Below, piece by piece: positions 1 through 10,356 of a DNA stretch of 64,000 nucleotides. The notes under the pieces were generated by a model. It was given only the letters and a program-made list of their open reading frames with translations, was not told the DNA's origin and made no database searches. How positions within the stretch are numbered: the first letter of the stretch is position 1; every line of letters starts with the position of its first letter. The stretch is from Polytrichum commune (lineage: Eukaryota > Streptophyta > Polytrichopsida > Polytrichales > Polytrichaceae), in the NCBI GenBank assembly GCA_950295325.1, contig OX485809.1:22566001-22630000 (forward strand), read 5' to 3'. Position numbers and translations under genes: made by a program.

Positions 1-2200
1 ATGATGATGATGAGTATTACCCTCGTAGTGAAATTGCTATTCTTCACCAGCGAAACATGAAGCTAGTGTGGTGACTGCGGTGATGTTGTTGGAAATATGT
101 GAGTTACGAGAACTAGTTGAGGGCATGCAGGATACTGATTTGTAAGTTCCACGAGACCACCTCCCTCCTCCTGTGACAGGTGTTGTCAAAGCTCTCTACA
201 GATTGTGAGCCCTGGCTTCGAAAATTTGGACATTTCCATCAGCATACTCTTCTGTTTTGTGCTGTGAAACGGTTTTGTTGATGATTATGCTGATGGTTGA
301 GCAAATTCTTCACTGGGTGGTGCTTCACAGCATGGAGTGTAGCTATCAGTCCTGAAGGACAGAACCCAACTACTATATAATTCACAACACTGACATGGAT
401 TTATGTGATGTATCATGTGAGGCAGTGTAAGAGAATCAGTTTCCGCATCAGATTACATGCATTTCTTCAATTCCCTGGACAGTATACTTTCGATATTTCC
501 AATATTTGCACCTAAGAATGTAGTTCCTTTGAAGCAGCCGATGAAGCAGGAGTGCTATTGTTTTTGGTTAACTAAGATCCGATCTAGAATTAGTCCTTAA
601 ACCTAAAGTATTTTTCCTATCCACCTAATACATATGTCTTGAAATAGAGAACTAATATCAAATTATCAAATACAAACGAATGCAGTATATACTGCTAGAT
701 TTCTTTCTATATAGGTATCGAGATGTTAGATTCAAACCTTAATCATTTGAATGTAATCTTTGGGTGCTTTGTAACAACTATCATATTTGTGTCAATCACA
801 TTTGAGGATAGAATGTTGTCCATCTTAAGTCATCTTGCCTTCAAGAAACACATTGTGACCTTCAAAGGTTAAGGGTTCATTCACCTCACATGAAGCCCTT
901 CATTGAAAGCTGACAATAGCCTGTGGGTGAAGAGGCTTGTCATTAGTTCAAGAAGAAGGCATTTGACAAGGAATAATTTGACATGTATGTGCAACTATGT
1001 CGCAAATACATTCCAAGTCAGTTTTACTTCAAATCATTGAGGCTTGGTTTTCAAAATGGAGGTTACAAGTCAATAGCATTGGTTGCACAAACTTTTGGAT
1101 GATACCTTCCAACTTGGTATACGTCTCAAAATTTAGAAATAACAGGCATTGGATAGATCTTTTGTAATAATCAACTAATTGATTAGTGTCCAAAATAGTT
1201 CAATGCATGGGGAAACATTGGGGTCTATATAAAGTGCCAACATTTTCAATACTATAGGCGGAGAATTACTATGGCCTCCATTGATCTTCCTATGCAAAAA
1301 ATAGCATTCGAACATTAGTAGAGTGCATGTTAAATCCAATAGCTGGTGCAAAAGTTTGGCGAGATGTTGAACAAAATGTTCACACATATTCCAATTGCAT
1401 GGATGGAAGGAGACAAAGTACCAGGAAGAATCTCTGGTGTAAAACTCACAAAATACCATGGTGGCACATCTTGCAAAAAAATTGGCGTGCAATTAAACCT
1501 CGGGGAGGTGACTATCGGAATTTTAGAAACCATGTGAAATAAAAATAAGGGTCAATTTAATTTGTTAAGGGTAAAATTTATAAATTCGTTAGATCTACCA
1601 TAGCATTGGAAATATACCCCATACATGATTATATGTAAAATAGGGTGGTAAATAATTCCTCCATTTTAGTAATCAGTAGAAAAAAAATTTAGGGTCATAC
1701 ATATTGGATCCCCCCAAATGTGTGTAGTAGGATCAATAAAATAATTATGGGTTTGATTACTTGGATGAATATTGTGTAAATTCTGTCCAAATTTGAATGA
1801 GACGCGTTAGTATGGAGCCCTGGGAGATCACTCCTTGTAATTTAAGGTATACACCTGAGTTAAGAGGGTATTTGATGTGGGGCTATTTACCTTTGTTTTT
1901 GTGTTTTAGATGACCGTATATTTACATAAAAAGCTACTCGGGGCGTATTCTCGGTACCCTATGGTGTTTTATAAATTCATACATGGGTTGAATTACTCGA
2001 GGCTATGTTACATATAAACAGTATGGGTGCATTTCTTCCAGCCTTGTACAGAAATTTGCTCTCAAAGCCAAAGTTTTTGTCTTACTTGGATTATTGCAAC
2101 ATACCAAAGCTTAAACATAGCACAATGACAAGTGACATTGTACACTACAAAAACATGAACCTTAGGGTTAGAGTTTGATAAGATTTATATTGGCTACAAT
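1..2200. other. AT-rich spacer, no gene recognised
   Basis: I find no convincing gene here. The first 140 bases on the plus strand have a short open stretch followed by donor-like GTAAGT near 142, which could be the tail exon of a gene lying to the left, but I could not match it to a family. The remainder is AT-rich with stops in all frames. Confidence 0.5.
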
Positions 2201-2499
2201 TCAATCCTGTACAAATATCATGTACATGAACCGCGCATTAAGTTCTGATATACCATACAATTGCAGCGTGTGAAGACATAACCATTCAACAAGTAATCCT
2301 TGACGAGCAACAAGCAAGGAAATACAAGCAGCGAGCAAACTCATTATGTTCAAACGATCAAAAGCACCATCAAACAATGACAATCAACATAAAATGAAGA
2401 ACAAGAGAACGAGCAAAACAAGAAAATTATACATTTCTATGTACACTTTCTATTACGGCCTGCAAAATTGGGCATTAAAAAAAAAAGTGTTAACCAAAC

Positions 2500-2965
2500 A
2501 CTGGCCCTTACGGTGTCCAGTAAGGCCCTTGCGGATGAGCAAGTCTACCAACGTCGCCAGCTCCAATTCCGACAAGTCCTTCAGTGGCGTTGTGCGAAAC
2601 CGGAGTGTAAACACGGGCTGCGTGGTCTTCTAGCTGCTGTTGAGGTAGCGGTAGTTTGCCAGAAAGTGGTGCCGCATGAAGTCGTGAGGGGGAATCCACC
2701 AGCCTATGCCAAATCGAGCCGTCTCCGCACGCGCAAGCCGCATCGCTGCATACTCCGGCTGCGCGTCCACAAAATCACGCCAGGCCTTCAATGTCTGCCA
2801 AATCGAGGCAATCCGTCTCCTCCCCGAGATAAACCGCCCACAGATCTTCCTCCGGACGCGTCTGCGCAATAAGCTTCGGTAAAATATTTGAACAGAACAT
2901 ATGTTCCATCTTAATGGAGTCGCCCACCATGCGAAACCCCATCGCCAAGTACACAACTGCAGCAA
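2500..2965 (-). other. GC-rich block with an unassigned 111-codon open frame
   Basis: This block is visibly richer in G and C than its flanks. On the minus strand one frame is open from 2965 to 2630, with an arginine-rich start and a C-terminal part containing WRDFVDAQPEYAAMR and GWWIPPHDFMRHHF. Another minus frame is open from 2699 to 2508. I do not recognise either. It lies directly downstream of the transposase-like gene on the same strand, so it may be part of that element or of another decayed element. No splice or start signal decides the matter. Confidence 0.3.
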
Positions 2966-3227
2966 AAAACTAGGTGGAATCTACCTCAAAACCCTGCAGA
3001 AAATCCCAACCTTGACCTCAAATGCACACTGGTCGCTTTTCTGATTGAACCCCGGTCCCGTTTGAGTGCCCTCCTTAAACCCTAACACCATCCTCAACCC
3101 ACGGGTTAACAGGAAAAGTACACGTGAACTCTACAGTACATACCACAAAATCAGTACCATAAGGCCAAACTCCGAACATGCACACTAGCTGACAACAACA
3201 ACAACGTTGAATATTAATGGAACAACT

Positions 3228-6200
3228 TTATGTTTTTGCAGCAACGAAATCGTTAAGAGACGCAGCATCCTCTGGGTCTAACGAAAATAATTTAGAGTTA
3301 GTATTATAAGTAAAAGTAACAGTTGCAATTATGGAATCAACATCTATCCATTTGTTGTCTGAATGGTCGTACTTGAATTTTAAATGTCCAGGGGCCTTTC
3401 TGAACCAATTAAGTAGTACCATAGTGGAGGGCGAAGATAACCCTTTCTTGTTGGTTCTAACAGGTCGGTTCATGAGGTCGATAGGTTGTCTGGACAGGCC
3501 CCACTTGGTCCCAACTCGTCTTCGCATTTTTTGAACCCTGCCGACCCACCAAGTCCCTTCATCTACACCCTCTAGTATGCTTGAAGGTACCCCATTTTGT
3601 ACATGTCGCCCCCGTTTCCTCTTCAAAGCGGACTTTACAGTAGAGGACTTTGTTAAGGTGCTTATTTGAAGGAAAAACACACCACAGTCAGAACCAAGCC
3701 CTAACAAGCATTTGTTACTGGAGGAAGCAGCCGAAATGTAGTCTTCACTGTTATTAAAATAAATTGAATTACGAACCCTTTGTCAACCTATCCTTGGAAA
3801 GAAATGGATTTCCATTCAATTGTGACACTAGGGTGGACTTAAATATTTGACAGCCCCCAAATTCAACTACAGGCACAATCCGGTCTGGGGTAACCAAAGT
3901 AGACACTTGCACTTCCTGGGAGTTTAGCATTTCATTCAAAACATCACGAGTTTCATCTTCAAGCAATGCTAGAGAATCAAGACCGTCATCTAGAACTTCA
4001 TCTTCCAAAACATCTTCAAGGACATCGTTAGGGTTAGAATCCCCACCGTGTTCTTCAGAATCCACTGCAGTAGGCACCTGCAGAGCCTCTCGCAAGACCT
4101 CCGAGTCACCGTCTTCACCGGCAACAGGTGATCTGCCTGGCACAAAGGCTAAGTGCTTACTGTCGGCCTTTTCAAGCTTCCATGGGGAAACAAACCACTC
4201 CTTTTTTCTGGCGACACTTGAAGGGGCCATGTTTAGTATTCGCAACAGTTTCTGGGCCTCCTTGAAGCCCTCTTGCAATGCTTGGACGATCTGTTCATCT
4301 TCACCAATGAGACTGTAGTCTCCCAAGTCACTAGGAGTTTCACCGTCCTCTAAGGGGTGTAGTTTGGCCCACACATTTTCCATCTTGTTGTGCACGCGGC
4401 CAAACTTCAACCCATTCTCGCCATACTCAATACCCGCCAATCGATTAAGGGTGTTTGCACACCCCACCAACTCGTGAAAGTCATAAGCCCTCTCTAAACC
4501 TACCATGCCACCGATTTTGGAGAAAAATATTTCACAGGAATCGCTACCTGTGAGATGAAGAGGTACAGGTAGATTGGGATACTTGTCCCTAAAGTGAGAT
4601 ACTAATAAAACTACAAAATGACAGGAGAGTTGCACATCGATAAAACATTGTTGAGACACAAAGTTCTCAGCTGCGGTAGGTTTTTGAGAATTCCCAAAAA
4701 CCGAATGGTCACCATGTTGGAGCCAAAGCTTCCAAAGGCGGAAAAAAAATGAAACTTTCGATGCAAGAACTAACCTTGACCTCAAGTCGAGTGTAGGAGA
4801 AGCGAAAATATCTATGTAGTCTACACACACTTCCAAGTACATTTCTGTACCCAAAGTGCGCTCGCGATGAACATCAGGCGTTGTCCTCAACTTGGCTAGG
4901 CACATACGGGTCTTTTTCTGGCATATTCGTTGGGCAGATGCCCAATTCTGTCTGTCGGTCCTCTCTATATCTTCCGTCTTCAGCCCGTGCTCATCGTATG
5001 TGAATTTGTTATACACAAGACCTAAATGCTGAAGACACGCAACATCACCGCCTAGTTGGAGGACTCTTACGGGGGAATCCATTGGGTTCACTAACTTCTT
5101 CCCGTTGTGGATGTAGTCTTGGTCGTGAAGACCAAATGTGTCACCCATAACATCTAATCCCGCCGTCAAGAGCCACCCATCCCATTTCACTTTCAGGCGA
5201 TCTCCAGCCGTAACCTTGTAATCCGCCAGCATTAATTGGCGCCTTCTTGAATCACCGTCGCTCGCATGCCCCACAATTGGTCCAACTAGATCCTTGCATT
5301 CTTTATCCCACAACTCGTCAATCAACCCCCATTGCTTTCGAACCCATGCAGAGTCAAAACAGTTACACGTATTGCAAACCACCAAAACAAGACGTGGCAA
5401 TTTGTCGTGGAGTGGGTTCACCACAATCACCCTGGCAAACCCTCCCACCTTGTTAGTACGAAAACTGTCTACAATCTTATTATACCCAGCCTCTCTGGCC
5501 CCTACAACCGGCTTGAATGATGACACACATACATGATCTGTTGCTAACCCACAGAACCCAGCCAAGGTATCCCACTTCTGTTCCCACGCCACCCTGGATT
5601 TAACCTTTGTTTCATCCTCTGCTAATATAACAGGTACTGGTCCTACAATCCCATGGAGTTCCTTTGCGTCTTTGTAAATTTGTGCTACAGAGGCAAAAAT
5701 CTCTGCATGCTCCCTAGGAACAAACTGCACACCCATCTTGTTCTCCCTTTTTGTAGTGCTAAATGATGGACCAGAGAAGTTCAATGAGAACAGATCGCAC
5801 ATCCTCCTCCCCCCGTATATTTTCATAGCCTGACTGAAGGACTTTGTGTTATTAGAAAACCTATACCCCTGTTTACTCCTATTTAGGTTGGATGCAACAT
5901 CCCGCTTACTACACGCATTCTGAAATCCTGCTTGAGCCATATTCGGCTACACAAATAACAGCAGAAATCAGGGAAGGAATCGCCAGACGAACTAAACCGT
6001 GCACAATTCTTATGCCTAAATGTACCATTGACGTTGACAGTCTTCCCATCTACCTCAAATGCCTGAGTAAGGTGGGGTTCGGGATACCAATTGACACCAG
6101 GATGTGAGTCATCAAGCAAACCATCCACAACATAAGTATTTCCGGCATAAAGACATGTAGGTCCCCTAAACCCCCAACACATCAATCCAAGCAAATGAGA

Positions 6201-7385
6201 CCGATCCAACAAGGGAGATTCACCTTCCTGGCTACTGTCCCCACCACTTCTGAACCAAGCATGCAGGTCCTTCTGGTTTGAATTCACAACGCCGCTTGAT
6301 TGTCGAGTTGGTCTTCCCCTCCTGCCAGTGGTCAGTGCTGGGCGCGTGGACTTGGCATTCTCAACGTCTTCTAAGGCTTTCTCATGCTTTGTCCCGCCAA
6401 GGTGGTTCCTGAGGTTAGCTTCAAGGTTTTTCTTTGGAGGACATAACTGAAAGAAATCCCCACATTAAGTGCATTTAACCTTAAACCAAAAGCTCTTCAC
6501 CTCAACACAATCAGGGTCTCCAACCACGACGAAAGGAACAGGGTTTGAAAAAACTGTACGGTTAACACCCTCTACAATTTGGACACCTCCGTCAATCAAA
6601 ACTTTGTGATCTGCAGCAGTTAATATGACAGTCTTACCTTTGGGCGCAGCCGACTGAGGGTGGTTACAGAAATCTACACCCTTCCTTCTACACCAACTAC
6701 GTATGTGTCCATTTGACATTATATGGCTCTTGCGGAAATTAGAAAACAAATTAGAAGCGGTGATTTTTGTATGACCACCGCTGCCACCACCGAAATCCTT
6801 ACAACATTCCTCGCAATAAACCTTTACAACCCCAGCCCCGTCCTGATCCCAAGACTTGAGGGACCAGTTGTGGTCTTCAAGGGAAATATGCTTAAGTTCA
6901 TTCCTCAATTTCTCCTCCCCTTTAAAATAGAATTCCATAACCTCTTTAGGAATTAAAATCGACCTCAACAACGACCTCGATTCCGACACGCTAACCCTAG
7001 AGCAAGCTGTTGGATCTACCAAGTTTCCCTCAACAGCAGCATCCTTGCAAGCTGGAACCTCGACTTCCGTGGCCTCAGATGGAGCCGATTCGAAGACAAA
7101 GGACTCACCACAGACGCGACGATGTTTTCCAACATTAACATCTTCAGACTCCACGGGAATGACGTGCATCTCTGGCAAGATCGTGTTAAGTTTCTCAAGC
7201 TTCACTTTGATCCTAACTTTGTCTTCCACATCCCAGAATAGGAAAGGCCATTCTACAACACCAGCGTCTTCCAATCTGATTCTTAGGTCGGCGTACGACT
7301 TGCCGTCCTTTGCATCAATCGGACCAATCTTCTCCGGATCGCTCCATTCGTGCTCCAACGAGAACAGTTTAACCTTGAACGACAT
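3228..7385 (-). pseudogene. Transposase-like gene, broken by one stop and two frameshifts
   Basis: Four open blocks on the minus strand read in order as one protein of about 1,370 residues. Block A (7385-6468) starts MSFKVKLFSLEHEW and holds a Cys/His cluster (CEEC, then SHIMSNGH). It ends at an in-frame TAA at 6465-6467, exactly inside a zinc-finger-like motif that resumes in the same frame (KCT, stop, CGDFF, then H-x4-KH). Block B continues to about 5915 and includes CCYLCSRIW. Near 5915 the frame shifts into block C (5940-3769, 723 residues). Block C has the best catalytic candidates: AEDETK (residues 107-112) followed by GFCG, SDGDSRRR (227-234) and QDYIHNGKKL (274-283). A second shift near 3772 leads into block D, which ends at 3228. 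The order of acidic D, then DG-S-R-R, then D-x2-H-x3-K-x3-N resembles P-element/THAP9-type transposases; that family call is inference. A degraded second copy of block D at 8578-9064 supports a mobile origin. Tiny introns instead of lesions are possible but less likely. Confidence 0.75.
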
Positions 7386-7912
7386 ACCGCACCCTAAACC
7401 CTAACCACCAACATTCAAGAGCAATCAGCATAGGGGAAACCAAGGAGACGGTCACATAACCCTAAACCAGCAAGAAATAGAAACCAAAACCCTGAACGCA
7501 CCTGCAGATTGACTAAACCGCTGCCAAAAAGATAATCGGCCAGTCTCCACGCGATCACCAAAGAATACAGAAACGAGAAGTGCAAAGGTAAGCTGCAAAG
7601 GAGAATGCCAAAGCCCACCCGAAACCCTAGCCTAAACCGCAACAAATCGTAAGAACACCGGCCCAAGGTAAGCTGCAAATGGAAATTGCAACGGGTCGAG
7701 TAAACCCTAGCCTCACCATGCGAAATGGACGAGACTTGCAAGAGATCAAGACCAAAGTGCCCTCCCTAGCCACATGAAAATGAAGATAACCCAAACTGGT
7801 CTCACGTCTAGGCAAGGGTAATGGGACCCTAAACCCCGTCATCCACCCTTCATCCAAGAAAATCGCGGCGACATCACAATTTTTCATCCACAAGATATTA
7901 TCTTTGAACAAC
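7386..7912 (-). other. 5' flank of the transposase-like gene with telomere-like motifs
   Basis: This is upstream of the presumed start at 7385. Plus-strand CCCTAAACCC-type telo-box motifs recur near 7391, 7459, 7625, 7701 and 7829. Telo-boxes are promoter elements in plants, so this may be the element's own promoter. No open frame here continues naturally into the transposase start. Confidence 0.4.
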
Positions 7913-8577
7913 TGAACTCATCATACTATAAAAAAAAATCAAGGCTCCTATTTGTGAAGGCTAACTTATAAATAAAAGGTCATACTACACGTTGTTTCTA
8001 CATAGCCTAATTTATATATAATAGAGTATGTAGCATTTCATGGACCCTATAGTAGTCCTACACATTATATAAAAATTCTCCCCTTTGAATTAAATAGACC
8101 CTATATTTTAACTCACGTATATTTCTAAAAAACGAGAGTGATCTCCCCGGGGTATGGAGGAAATGTTATGGAGTTTTTCGAAAGAATGAATGTTGTGATT
8201 TCACAACGGCCCTTGGGCTTGCTTAGTGTTTGGGCAAGCACAGTGGCACAAAGGTGGTGAGCATTCAGGTAGGAGGTATTGCGATGGTGAAGCGTGAAGC
8301 GGTGAGGCATGGCACAAAGGCGGTAGGTAAGATACATCTTTTGGAGTTTTTTTCTTTGTTCCATAGCATTCACACAGGGTGTTTCACGAGCGCCGAAGAT
8401 TCGGCTTGCTCCGCTCTTGTGCGGTAAGAGTCGATTTCAAACTCCAACTCCTTGATTTCTCCATTCCAATGCCCGTTTTTCGACGACATGCTATTGATTG
8501 TTGATGCCCTCCTGAATGTGAGCATAGAAGGATGAGATGCTAATGATTATACCAATGTTTCATCTTCTACAAAAATA

Positions 8578-9064
8578 ATGTTGCTGGGTATTGGGATGGA
8601 TTGTGGAGTGTATTTTATACAGAGAAGTATGACAACTATCTCTTCTACAGTGAAATCACCTGTTAGGAGGACTAGAGGAAGTCCTTCCAAAAATATGCAA
8701 CCTACATGTGTCCTCAATGTAGTTGACCGGGGCACGTGGTGTATTTGACGAGTTTAGAACATGAGACGGAAGGTAGGTACAAGGTGGGGAAGTTGCAGGC
8801 ATCCTATTGACATTTTTAACCGGGGGTTGAACAAAGATAAAAAAAACAAATATCGCCGGATCCGGTTTTATGGTCTATCTTAATTATTTTAGAATAGTCT
8901 CCAGGCACTTCAAATTCAAATGTGACTACTCATATTTTATTTAGGTTGATGTAGATAGCATAATTTGCACAGTGTCTATGTCATTTGATGTAGAGAGGGA
9001 TGTCTTTGAGCTTGATCCGGTTAATGGGAAATCCTTGAATGAGTTTGTTGAAAAATCTACATGA
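8578..9064 (+). pseudogene. Fragment of a second transposase-like copy (C-terminal part)
   Basis: The plus-strand translation aligns collinearly with block D of the minus-strand element at 3228-3707. It begins LLGIGMDCGVYFIQ (compare LLGLGSDCGVFFLQ), continues through VDRGTWC (compare VDEGTWW), and ends VDVDSIICTVSMSF and LNEFVEKST before TGA at about 9062 (compare IDVDSIIATVTFTY and LNDFVAAKT). Several in-frame stops and at least one shift break it, so it is dead. It has the opposite orientation to the larger copy, and nothing recognisable of the catalytic region lies upstream. Protein similarity persists at clear divergence, which points to an old or separate insertion. Confidence 0.75.
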
Positions 9065-9638
9065 AATTCATATTGATGTAGAATATTGTTTGTGACCCTA
9101 TACCCATACCACAAAATGACTAAATTTCTTTCTCGTGTACAAATTATGAATGATTGGTGTGAAACAAGTTTTTAAATTAGTAGGTGTAATTTAATTTATG
9201 AAATTATTTTACTTCATTCAAAGATGTCCTTTATAAATGAGCATTTGATGGTTAAAGTGATAAGTATGTATTAAATTTTTCTAATGCATGAACGTACAAG
9301 GTACCGGCATGAATGCGAGCCCGTTATCCAAATACTTAACACGGCGGACCGTGTTGTAGTATGAGGGTTTATGCCTCTTTGAGAGGTGGGCTCTAATATT
9401 AGAATGCATCCATAGGTAGGCGTGCAGATCAAAAGTAGTCTTCATTCAGGATTAGTTGTTGGTGGCTTGCATGCATGCTTGACGTCAAGCATCCATGTTG
9501 TAATTAATGACCTTCACAGTCGAAGCCAAATGAGCTGGAGGATCGAGGTGGTAGAGGTCCTCATGGTGGATTGTTGAGGTACTTGTAAGTAATTGGACCA
9601 GATAAAAGAGAGCTCATGCTCAAATTTGTCCTTGAACT
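9065..9638. other. Spacer, nothing recognised
   Basis: This is AT-rich sequence with stops in all frames. I see no gene or repeat. Confidence 0.5.
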
Positions 9639-10044
9639 CTACACTAAATAGGTAGATTAGTGTTAGATGAAGATTAGTGTTAGAGCCAATAGTTACCCAA
9701 AACACTAAATGTCACTTGAAAGTACAATTAGTGTTACAATTTCCTTTGTCTTTATTTTGCATTGTCAAAGTTGAGTTCCATTAAGTTTAAATTTTGTACT
9801 ATCAAATTCCTAGCATATTACATTTTCTATGAGGCTCACATATTCTACCTCCAATTCTTCATTTGAAGATCTACAAAAAATGTCATCTAACACTAAATGT
9901 GCTTTTGTAAATATTCAAAGTTACTAATTGGTACAAATAGTGTTAGAGTTGACATTTAGTGTTCTAACACTATGAAGACAATTGACATTTAGCGTTTCCG
10001 TGGACTATTAGTGTTTCCAACACTAATCTACCTATTTAGTGTAG
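9639..10044. mobile_element. MITE, 406 bp, perfect 26 bp terminal inverted repeats
   Basis: The left end (9639-9664, starting CTACACTAAATAGG) is the exact reverse complement of the right end (10019-10044, ending CCTATTTAGTGTAG). The interior is AT-rich, non-coding and full of further TTAGTGTT / AACACTAA motifs in both orientations. This is the structure of a non-autonomous DNA transposon. I cannot define a target-site duplication with confidence. The same terminal CCTATTTAGTGTAG recurs at 56298-56311 inside another element, so the family is dispersed. Confidence 0.85.
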
Positions 10045-10127
10045 TTCTCTTATGGATGACTCTGACGGTGGCGATTTGTTATTGCGCGCTTGTATGATAT
10101 TTGTGCCATCTATGCATTAATCACTAA

Positions 10128-10356
10128 TTCGTTAATTGGAGACTTTTTCATGATTTGGAGACTAATCAAGGACTTCAGGTTTGATATTGTGTTTAGTGCA
10201 TGTTTTGATTATGCTATAGATACTTATTATATTTAGAACTCCTCATGCATGAACATGTAGAAAGTTCATTACCAATGTTCCCAACATTCACAATATTGCA
10301 TCCCAAACTATGAGTAAAGTTTATTTTGAGACTTTCCAAAGTCTCCAATTAACGAA
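10128..10356. repeat. Foldback repeat with perfect 19 bp inverted arms
   Basis: TTCGTTAATTGGAGACTTT at 10128-10146 is the exact reverse complement of 10338-10356. Weaker complementarity continues outward (CACTAAT at left, ATAGTGATTTAGTG at right). The 190 bp between the arms is AT-rich and non-coding. It is probably a small foldback or MITE-like element next to the 9639-10044 MITE. Confidence 0.7.

Noticed and set aside
1-145. Possible last exon of a plus-strand gene entering from the left
   Set aside because: The open stretch is short, two intron models are equally possible and no family match was recognised.
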